This document shows, in pieces, positions 1 through 8,986 of a stretch of DNA of 17,162 nt. Source of the DNA: Gymnopilus junonius (lineage: Eukaryota; Basidiomycota; Agaricomycetes; Agaricales; Galerinaceae). The DNA is taken from contig JADNYJ010000647.1 in assembly GCA_015501075.1 (NCBI GenBank), forward strand, positions 1-17,162, read 5' to 3'. The translations under genes and the position numbers were made by a program. Every line of letters begins with the position of its first letter. Within the stretch, counting starts at the first letter, position 1. The notes under the pieces are model-generated. The model was not told the origin of the DNA. It saw nothing but the letters and a program-made list of their open reading frames with translations, and did not search any database.

Positions 1-330
1 GGGTCTAAAGTGCAGCAGCACAAAAAATCCTCAGCTTCTGATTTGGTAGTAAGACGGCCAACAGAGCATTAGGGTGTACACCTTTTAGTACAATGGTTAA
101 GCATGCTGATAGATGTGCTTATCTCATGCGAAATCAAAGTCTATGCTCTAGGTTCATTGGTTCAATCCCCTAGACCGGCAACATGCTGCATATTTCGATG
201 CCGTGGGAAAGCTCAGACCTGCATCACGTGACAAAGTCGGGGATAACTTCACAGTTTCCACGGCCGTGATCCGGAGGAACGAGCCACTCCTGACAATGCA
301 CCCCTTCATGATCAAGGTACCTAGGTCGGA
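1..330. other. intergenic sequence without recognisable gene
   Basis: No reading frame of note and no conserved protein is visible. There is a CACGTG E-box inside TCACGTGAC at 224-232, and a near-perfect inverted repeat (CCGTGGGAAA at 201-210 against TTTCCACGG at 255-263). A tRNA-like pair of A-box and B-box sequences lies at 86-96 and 159-169, but it does not fold as a tRNA. Nothing else is called here. Confidence 0.5.
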
Positions 331-366
331 TAAGTAGGGTTATTTGGATAGATTTACGGTAAAGCC
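330..366 (+). repeat. left terminal inverted repeat of the MITE
   Basis: Begins ATAAGTAGGG and contains GATTTACGGTAAA. It pairs with the reverse complement of 770-805 over its whole length, with few mismatches and one gap. Confidence 0.8.
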
Positions 367-804
367 TGTAAAGCCAGATATTTTTAGCACGGACCCGAGG
401 ATGGTGCCCCGGAACACATCAGAACTCGTCCAGTTCTGGGCTGGGCGTGATGTGATTGCAACATGAAGGTAACCGAGCTTACGGAAAAAAAGTCAATTAC
501 AAAGGCTTTTTTTAGAGTCATGTACGTACAGTAGGGACTCCCGGGAAATTTTTAAGTCAAAGAGAATAGAATTACCAAAATTTCAGCATTCTTTTCAGGA
601 GGCAGAGAAATTTTTTGAAGTTCAGAGGCATGGAAAAGACGTGTCTAGAGTGTACATGAGCTCACACCGGCGAGCTCGGGAGAGCTTGAGCCACCCATCA
701 CTCCGAGGCTCTGGCTTTACAGCGGAAATGAACCAGCTCATTTTGTGTAAATCCAGTGTAAAGCGAGCTGGATTTACCGTAAATCCCTCCAGATAAGCTA
801 CTTA
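331..804. mobile_element. MITE-like non-autonomous DNA transposon with TA duplication
   Basis: The two ends are long terminal inverted repeats. The left end (330-366) and the reverse complement of the right end (770-805) agree at about 31 of 37 positions with a one-base gap, sharing ATAAGTAG, TTAT, TGGA and GATTTACGGTAAA in order. TA dinucleotides at 331-332 and 803-804 fit a TA target-site duplication, as in Tc1/mariner-type elements. The 470-bp interior has no coding capacity, so movement would need a transposase in trans. It carries nested inverted repeats: CTGTAAAGCCAG (366-377) against 711-722, GTAAATCCAG (747-756) against 768-777, and a CAGAACT/AGTTCTG hairpin at 420-438. The element family was not identified; copy number elsewhere in the genome would confirm it. 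Confidence 0.75.
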
Positions 805-805
805 T
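770..805 (-). repeat. right terminal inverted repeat of the MITE
   Basis: Read on the minus strand it begins ATAAGTAGCT and contains GATTTACGGTAAA, mirroring 330-366. A partly similar 21-base sequence without a partner lies further on at 1272-1292. Confidence 0.8.
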
Positions 806-987
806 TGAACTTATGTCCGCCGAAAGGAATACTTATTGCCTTGAACCAGCTCAAATTGCAGTCTGCAGAAGCAGTACCCAGTTCAACTGCATTGAATTGA
901 AAAGGCCATTGCCACTGTCTATTCCCATTGTAACATACATGTTTCTGAATTTCTGTGTAATTATTTTGGTACATAAGATGTGTTTAA

Positions 988-1002
988 GGGAGGGAGGGAG
1001 GG
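988..1002 (+). promoter_or_regulatory. four-tract G-run, potential G-quadruplex
   Basis: GGG at 988, 992, 996 and 1000 are each separated by a single A. This is the tightest possible loop spacing for an intramolecular quadruplex. It lies about 445 bp upstream of the AKR start codon. Whether it folds or matters in vivo is unknown; a simple GGGA microsatellite is an equally good description. Confidence 0.4.
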
Positions 1003-1233
1003 AACAGAGCTTGAGATGAGACCGAAGATGGCTGCCAAAGACGCATCCCGCTGCCAAGTGATGGGCTGAGAAGTGGGCTATTTTTGGGCCACCCAGCGCA
1101 TCAGTCCCATCAATCCGCCCTCGGTGTCCATCCCGATCGAGCTGGGGAAAGCCGTGCCTGCAAGTTCTCTTGACTTTGGAGGACACCCAGGCGCTCGAAC
1201 GCGACGCGTCCGCCCTCGATTGCAGGTCACGAG

Positions 1234-1239
1234 CACGTG
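1234..1239. promoter_or_regulatory. CACGTG E-box in a longer palindrome
   Basis: A CACGTG core lies within GTCACGAGCACGTGAC (1227-1242). Such cores are bound by bHLH factors (Cbf1/Pho4 type in fungi). It lies about 205 bp upstream of the AKR start, so it is a plausible promoter element. The call rests on the motif alone. Confidence 0.3.
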
Positions 1240-1446
1240 ACTATCGGCACGCTCGGCGCCTGCCCAAGGCCCCGTAAATCCCTCGGCATAAGTTTCCGGA
1301 TTCTACATTTAGCCCCTATCACTGCTATAACTTTTCTTAAAGATGGCGTCATGATAATCAATATTGCCATTGATAAGACGCCTAAGAGCCTTGCAACTGA
1401 AAACACAGGCCCATAGAAACGCATTAGGACTACTTGCGGTGAGAGC

Positions 1447-3279
<1,833 letters not shown>

Positions 3280-3523
3280 CTTTCGGATCTTAATGGCAAT
3301 ACAAAGGTGATAAATAGCATGAAAATTCGTTACAAATGACCATAGAGAACTCAAAATAAATATTTCTAAGTAGCTTCATGAGAAAAGTACTTCGTTGGAT
3401 GAAACGACATCACGAAATCAACCAAGAAGATTTAACATAAGACCGGACAATGCAAGAACAAGACAGCAAAGCAAATACAACACACGAATTGATTAATCAA
3501 GACACGGTAAGATATTAATTGAA
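3280..3523. other. convergent 3' intergenic region
   Basis: These 244 bp lie between the stop codons of the AKR gene (+) and the RBM5/10-like gene (-). The sequence is AT-rich, as expected for two facing 3' untranslated regions. I see no further gene or clear terminator structure. Confidence 0.5.
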
Positions 3524-6243
3524 TCAAGTGCCATAACGTTCGCGAGCCTGAATGGCAAAACCTTCAGCAAGGACATCAGACAAAGCAAGTATGATACTCA
3601 CGGCATCCTGGGCCATATGCACATAACTGGAGAAACCCTCTGCATATTTACCCAAGTCTTTGCCTTTGCTTGCCCCCAACCCTGCACCAGGTGCATAAAT
3701 AGCAGTCTCACTATTTTCAACGGGAAATGAATCAATAAATTTAACGAAGAATTTGACAAGGAGAACGAACATTGGGTTGACTCGACCTTCTCGTTCTGAG
3801 CCCAATCCTGAGCCTTCTTTCCAGCCCATCATTTTTAACAATTTGTTTCCCATATTGGCCTCATCTTGCGCAGGCGGAGGAGGGGTCGGAGTACTCTGAG
3901 GAGCCTCTAACTGCCGCTTCTTTGGGATAGTGACGTCCTTCTCAGGAAGCGGTACATCAGGTTGATTAAAGAGTGTTCGGCGTTCTGAGGCTCGATCACG
4001 ATACTTTGGCTGATTTGATGCAGCCTTTCGATTTGCCACCTTCTGACGAGCCACATCTCGTAACTTGGCATCCTTGTAGTTGACCTAAACGTAAGATTAT
4101 GTGTCAGGTATGCAGGGCAAAACCAAGGGGTAGGTAACAAACTTTATGCAGATCAGATTCCTTATTATGACGTCTAAGTTGATCCAACGACTTGAGCTGT
4201 CGCGCACAAAGTAAACATGTCAGAGTCGCAACGTCTGCAAACTCGAATTCAGCTTCCAAGTTCGTGGCTGCATCTCCTGATGATGCTTGACCATCGCTCG
4301 AATTTTTGGTAGTGGTCGATAAAGTAGTCGCTCCAGCGGGAGGTGACCCCTTCCGCGGTAAAGGCTAGTTATTGCGTTTATGAGTACATAGAACACAGGC
4401 GAGAAACTTGTACTCGCCACCAACGGACTTGACACATCTTGGGCAAGCTCTTCTTGTACTTGATTCCACTTGTTGATATTGCTAACAGTCTATGAATGAT
4501 CACGAACAGTATCAGTGTTAAATTAACTCCATTGACGCAAGAAAGAAATAGACCTTCTTGCTGGCGATGAGTGGTGCGACTTTTTTTACAACCATTGCTA
4601 GCGGAATCTGTCAAAATTTGTAGACTACTGAAATAAGTTCACACACGTTTATTCGGCTCAGAAGGTGTATCGTCTTGTGTTTCCTCGGCATTATTAGAGT
4701 CGTCCATGGAAAATCCAAGGACAGGAATTTTGGCGGCTTGCGATGTTGTCAGCTGGAAGTATTCAAACAGCAAAAATATCTATCTTACCTAACTTGACTG
4801 GACCTTTATTAAAGTTCAAGGTAACAGGTTTGTCCGAAACAGGCAAAGCTGAGGCAACAGGCGGAGCCTCCGTATTGTGATCTGATTCGGCTGATTTTTT
4901 AATACATTCGGAGTTTGAAGAAGGTAGAAGGCAGAGATACCTTTAGTCTTCTTTTTCTCTTTCTTGTCCTTTGATGGGAGAGGTTGTTGGACAGGTTCGT
5001 CAACTTTAAACTCAAGAACGGCGGCTGTCGAAGTTTCGTCCCAGTATCTGACCCATGTACCTTCGCCGCCTCCGAGACTCATTGTGGAGGTAAGACATGC
5101 CTCGTCCCTCGAAAGAAAATCTGTGACCGGCTGGAAGGAATATGGGTGAGCAAAAGAAGCTGCCACCGGACGGTCTGATATGCGGAAACCAGACGGATGC
5201 AGTTGTGAAGACATGGTAGCTGCAAGAACGGTGGCCGCGGACTAGTGAAGTTGAATGAGTGGAGATGACTAATAGGGTAAGTTTGCGTACCTGAATGTCG
5301 ACGAACTCGACAAAAGCGAAGCCGAAGCTGGCCATTGTAATTTTGTCTTTGATGAGAATGATCCTTCTCATGCCTTTAGCGCCTTCATTCCCAGTGCCAG
5401 AGGAAGAGAGCATAGCTTGGTAAATTGCTTGAGGACCAGAAAGAGGGTCGAGTCCCCGGAAGAGGAGCACGGGGCTCTGGGCGTTGCCAATGTCGCGTGT
5501 GCCATCATTCATATTGCCTCGATTCAATCGCCCTCTGTCGTGAGGAGTTGCGCTTTGGGAATAGTCGATTTTGACTCTGCGACCGTTGTGAGGGAGACTG
5601 GCTTCAAGGGCCTTGTAGAAATTAGCAGTGGCGGATGCTCCATGAGAGGCAGGTGGAGGCATTTGTATAAACGGGAAGAGAGGGTCGACAAAAGCACGAG
5701 CGTGCTCGACGGTTGTGAATTGAGCAAAGCCGAAGCCTTTCGATATACCTTTGAAAATCGAACGGCGAATTATGTTAATGCATGTGCAGGAGCAAATACA
5801 AATGTGCAAGTGCCTGATGATCTTTCTCGGATTATTGTCACGGTCTCCACGCTGCAGTGGTGGGAAACGAGGAAAGCCTGAAGCTGGGTAGGAATCGACT
5901 TCAGTCTCGGATATAAAAAGAGTCAAGAACATGGGAGTCGACAGACATCGGCCTCTGTGAAGTCTGGATCCAAACCAAGAAAGATTACGTGAGGACTTGG
6001 CTCTGAGGGCACAAGACGCTTCTTGGGGAAGGCGGGTTGGCCTGGTCGTGAGCGGTCGTCGTTGGGGTACTCGGGCGACCAATCGTTGTGGCGGTCAACT
6101 GGAGTGTTGTAGCCCTGGGGAGAATGAGGGAGGAGAAGGAAGAAAAGGAAAAAACATACGCCGTCGTTGAACTTTCTGCGCTTGCCACTGGCCTCTGGGT
6201 GATACTCATCCTTGCCTCGGTCCCATTCGCGGTTGTAAGTCAT
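3524..6243 (-). CDS. RBM5/RBM10-like RNA-binding splicing factor (RRM-RRM-zinc finger-G-patch)
   Basis: Predicted nuclear spliceosome-associated protein of 691 residues in 13 exons. Exons, 5' to 3': 6243-6160, 6114-5947, 5883-5814, 5748-5291, 5241-4941, 4890-4789, 4736-4645, 4607-4554, 4489-4397, 4349-4143, 4084-3771, 3710-3602, 3547-3524. RRM1 covers about 70-165 (HVIFLGLD; RNP1-like SKGFGFAQF). RRM2 covers about 199-290 (PVLLFRGLDPL; SFGFAFVEF). A C2H2 finger uses C519, C522, H535 and H542 (CLLC...RRHNKESDLHK). A G-patch lies at about 619-665 (GWKEGSGLG, APGAGLGASKGK), and the chain ends AARERYGT. This domain order is that of human RBM5/RBM10, which act in splice-site choice; I did not find a convincing OCRE domain. 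The third intron (5749-5813) has a GC donor. Two joints are uncertain: the acceptor at 4737 and the 37- versus 49-nt intron near 4600-4646. Confidence 0.88.
5749..5813 (-). other. GC-AG intron in the RBM5/10-like gene
   Basis: Splicing CAG|GCACTT to TTCAAAG|GT gives RERSSGISKGFGF, the expected RNP1 region of RRM1. No GT donor in this 65-nt stretch keeps the frame. The GC donor is therefore inferred from protein continuity. Confidence 0.7.
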
Positions 6244-6311
6244 GATAGTGGTTTAAAGAGAAGAGTGGACGGAGACAAACAAACAACAAACAAACTCTGT
6301 TAACGACCACA
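6244..6311. promoter_or_regulatory. 68-bp bidirectional promoter
   Basis: This is the whole gap between the divergent start codons of the RBM5/10-like gene (-) and the NDUFB4-like gene (+). It includes an ACAAAC-rich tract near 6275-6297 (purine/C-rich on the plus strand) and no clear TATA box. The two 5' leaders must be very short or overlap, so shared control is likely. This is inferred from spacing only. Confidence 0.55.
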
Positions 6312-6691
6312 ATGGGGCACGGTCAGTCCAGCCACAACCCGGCAATTCCGCAGAATGTTCACAGTCTCCCATTCCAGGTCCAGTCAGGATAGACCCCGCC
6401 ATCGAGCGCTTCAACAATATGGTATTTTCTCTTTTCTTTCTTTTCTTGCTCTCCTGCTCATTCCTTGCCAGCGTGAGGAGGCCTACCTCCACTTCCGGTG
6501 GACTCCTCGCACCGTCCGTACTGCCCTCTGGGGTTTCATCATTGTGCCTACCACCATCTTCTACATTGCCAAGACATACAATGTGAGTCTCATCTTCATT
6601 CTCTTGCCAACTCGTCCCAACCGTGCTGCAGATGAAATGGGATTTCTCGGGCAGGTTAAAAGGCGAACCCCTCACGGAGCACAAAGATTAA
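6312..6691 (+). CDS. NDUFB4/B15-like accessory subunit of respiratory complex I
   Basis: Predicted 74-residue inner-mitochondrial-membrane protein. Exons: 6312-6321, 6378-6421, 6472-6582, 6632-6691. The start is fixed by a 10-nt first exon giving M-G-H-G, then PVRIDPAIERFNNM, REEAYLHFRWTPRTVR, one hydrophobic segment (about 37-54, ALWGFIIVPTTIFYIA) and a charged C-terminus ending LTEHKD. The DPAIERxxxMRE...FR pattern followed by one membrane helix matches fungal proteins annotated as the NADH dehydrogenase B15/NDUFB4 subunit, which in complex I is a structural rather than catalytic part. Its stop is 24 bp from the stop of convergent COQ7. Because it is short, the family call rests on few residues. 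Reading on without the first intron hits a stop after 25 codons, which supports the spliced model. Confidence 0.7.
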
Positions 6692-6715
6692 ATTATGCAT
6701 GTTATCAGCTGCCTC

Positions 6716-7472
6716 TTAGATTCTCTTGCACAATTCAATTGCAATTTTACACCCTCCCCCGACTACACTGCTTAACAGCGCGTGCGCGGGTGCACGCTGC
6801 GAAAAATTCTCAACGGCAATATCTAAGTGCTCTAGTTCATCATCCCGGAACTCCCGTATCACATCTTTGAGCAGGGGAAGACTTGGGTGCTCCGAAGAGA
6901 ATAACTCGAGTTCTTCCAGTTGGCTGAGGAGTCTGTTAACATGGCGTCAATGGTGATATATAACCAGACTACATACTCGTCATAGTGTTCGCCTATAACT
7001 GTCTCAACCGCCTCCGTGCACGCCATCGCCGCTTCTTTGCCCAACAGAGCAGTCACAGCGCCAAGTCCGAAACCAGCAACTTTGGCAACTTCTGAAAGAA
7101 CGGTCGGTCTGACATTATGTTGCAGCTGTAGCTTGCCCATCACTGCCAAGTGTTTTTTCTCTTGCTCCCACATATCCTGGCCATAAGTCACGTTTAGGTA
7201 TACTATAGTCATAGAAGCGCACTGACTTGAATAAGAGGGCCGACTTGCTTGTCACGTCCTAGAACAACAACTTGTCCTTTGTATATGTAGTTGGCTGCGA
7301 TTTCTCCCGCCTGATCAACGCGAAGTGCGCTGGCCAAGGTCTCCCGTTCCGGGTCTGTCAAATCTACGGGAGTGGCGCATGTGGCTGGTGTATGGCGCCG
7401 ATGAATAGCAGTGTATGCGGCAGAGGGAAGAATTCTCGAGGTCGTTGTCAGCGTTCGAAGATGGAGAGCCAT
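6716..7472 (-). CDS. COQ7: 5-demethoxyubiquinone hydroxylase COQ7, mitochondrial
   Basis: Di-iron monooxygenase that hydroxylates 5-demethoxyubiquinone, the next-to-last step of ubiquinone synthesis, on the matrix face of the inner membrane. The 217 residues come from exons 7472-7227, 7176-6977 and 6923-6716. The first 30 residues are rich in Arg, Ser and Thr and poor in acidic residues, fitting a mitochondrial presequence. The iron ligands expected for the family are visible: E57 (DQAGEIAA), E88xxH91 (EQEKKHL), E140 (TEAVETV) and E178xxH181 ([11 protein letters not shown]). The chain ends with the family's APAHALL...[11 protein letters not shown]. The ATG at 7472 is preferred over an upstream alternative because it begins the basic presequence. 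It is head-to-head with the RRVR-repeat gene and tail-to-tail with the NDUFB4-like gene. Confidence 0.93.
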
Positions 7473-7585
7473 GCTCGGCAACGAGCACAAGTGACATTGG
7501 GAATAAGTAGGCACGATCATGTGACTCCATCAACCTCTTATGCATTCTCCCTAACAACCTCCTCTCTTTCAACTCGCATCCCGCA
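7473..7585. promoter_or_regulatory. 113-bp bidirectional promoter of COQ7 and the RRVR-repeat gene
   Basis: This is the entire gap between two divergent start codons. It contains an ATTGG (inverted CCAAT) at 7496-7500, the kind of site used by the fungal HAP complex at respiratory genes, and CATGTGAC at 7519-7526. A C/T-rich run leads up to the plus-strand ATG. Functional assignment of these sites is inference. Confidence 0.45.
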
Positions 7586-8657
7586 ATGTCTTCAACGTGA
7601 ACCCGCTTCTAAATCTCATCTATATGTATCTGACTTGACTTTTGCTAAGATTTACCCCTTCAACCTCTGTCGATTTGTCCAAAGAACGGGACTGGCCAGC
7701 CAATCTGGGTACGTTTTGACTCGTCAGTAACCTGTTTCTTCCAGTCCACCTTCTAATCTTGCCTTCTCTTCTAGGCATGCTGGACTGGGACGATACTAGC
7801 ATTGTATTTACGAAGAGATCTTTAATCGAATTCCTGAAGTGTGTTCCATCCTAATAGCTTCTCCCTATCCTCATCTCCGAATTTTGACGGCAGATACACC
7901 GGTACCACTGTCGACACCAACTTGAACAATATCGCAAAACTTCCCCGTGAATACCGTCTTCAACTTAACTTTGCTTCGGTACTAAATGCCATTAAGGATA
8001 TGCAAAGTTCGGGAAACTCACACAACCTTCACTAACTGCTCAGCATTTCTCGGGTGATCTGGAAACAGGTAGTTTGAAATTTTGGTACTATTCCCAGTGC
8101 TTTGAGACTTCATAGGTGCACAGACATATGAGAAGGACGCCTTCGTACCCTCCCGTCGTGTGCGCACTGTACCGGGAGGCCCTCATATCGACATTTTTGC
8201 CCACGACAATGAAGATGATGCCCTGTCCCAAGCACCTCCCCAAGCCAAGGCCGTAAAGGTGTGGTGTCCAAGTCTAACGCAGCCAGACTACACATGCCAA
8301 CATTGAAGCTTGAATAAAAAAAACTAGATTGTTGCTTCTCCGGACGTCGATGTGCCGGAGCCAGAGGGCACTGAATCAGGTTCCAACGTAAAGCCCACTC
8401 GGTGAGCATTCCTGAAATCATAAATAGTAGATAAATTTTGATATTTCCATGAGACGCGTACGCGAAAATCCTGGAGGAAATAGTAGCCTCTCTAATTTTT
8501 GGGACGCTGAAGAACCTGCCGAGTTCAAACCTTCGCGCCGGTAAATATGAGCGGTATTTCAAGAAGTTAACATGCCTCACTCTTCGTTAACAGGGTTAGA
8601 GAGGGACCAGGTGGACACGACAGCATAAGCAGTGTGCGCTCCGAAGTCCTATGCTAA
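7586..8657 (+). CDS. unrecognised conserved-looking protein with three RRVRxxPGG repeats
   Basis: I do not recognise this 203-residue protein. Exons: 7586-7596, 7650-7708, 7775-7838, 7894-7978, 8044-8068, 8116-8258, 8328-8401, 8454-8540, 8594-8657. The N-terminal half (about 1-80) is a compact-looking segment (ERDWPANLG, FLKYTGTTVDTNLNN, KLPREYRLQL). The C-terminal half is acidic and low in complexity, with three copies of P-S/T-R-R-V-R-x-x-P-G-G followed by S/I-rich residues, at about 93-103, 152-162 and 180-190. The repeat loosely recalls the PPGG motifs of the animal Jupiter/HN1 microtubule proteins, but that is only a resemblance. Start: an 11-nt exon supplies M-S-S. The least certain joint is 7979-8043, whose donor is GTACTA. 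Frame is kept through all nine exons, so a real gene is likely. Confidence 0.72.
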
Positions 8658-8986
8658 GCGTTTGATAAGACTGACAGGCTCGGCAGATCTTCTGATCAAA
8701 TTTGCTGATATGTAGTATAGGGTGTATATCAGCCAACAATGATATATATATGTTTGTAGGAAAGACCAATATTATGAGGCATTGATTCATCATTCCGCTA
8801 CGGAAATAGGCGCCTCTAGATTTCCGAAAATGGCGCCGTTGTGCACAGCTTTTTTAGCATGCGGGAAAATGTTGTCTCGTGCCTGACTGCCGCCCAGTAT
8901 CAATGTCATTGTCAGGTCCCGCTCAATATGCCTCGCCCCCTCCTATCATTGTCCAGTCATAGTGGATCGTCCTCTTCGTGTTGACA
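8658..8986. promoter_or_regulatory. intergenic region with the kinase-RasGEF promoter
   Basis: No coding signal is seen in these 329 bp. Near 8736-8750 the sequence is AT-rich (ATATATATAT). A duplicated motif lies at 8801-8814 (CGGAAATAGGCGCC) and 8824-8837 (CCGAAAATGGCGCC), matching at 12 of 14 positions and ending in the palindrome GGCGCC. Its TTCCGAAAATGGCGC part resembles E2F/MBF-type cell-cycle sites, though not the exact consensus. The pair lies 150-190 bp upstream of the kinase-RasGEF ATG. Confidence 0.4.

Larger units (their letters stand above)
806..1446. other. intergenic region and upstream region of the aldo-keto reductase gene
   Basis: I see no coding exon here; the short open frames lack family motifs and codon regularity. 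Visible signals are four GGG runs with one-base spacers at 988-1002 (quadruplex-forming potential), an ACGCGT (MluI-type) site near 1204-1209, and a CACGTG E-box at 1234-1239 embedded in the palindrome GTCAC-N6-GTGAC. At 1272-1292 is a sequence resembling the MITE right end. The E-box and ACGCGT lie 210-240 bp upstream of the AKR start and could belong to its promoter, but this is inference. Confidence 0.4.

Noticed and set aside
86..176. tRNA-like A-box (TAGTACAATGG) and B-box (GGTTCAATCCC)
   Set aside because: The acceptor arm does not pair, the T stem has only two good pairs and the anticodon arm is not canonical. At most it is a chance or decayed pol III promoter.
201..263. Inverted repeat as a terminator or regulatory hairpin
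   Set aside because: The arms are only 9-10 bp, separated by more than 40 bp, and not next to any gene.
5417..5881. 154-codon plus-strand open frame
   Set aside because: It lies fully antisense to exons 3-4 of the RBM5/10-like gene, whose protein is clearly conserved; a shadow frame.
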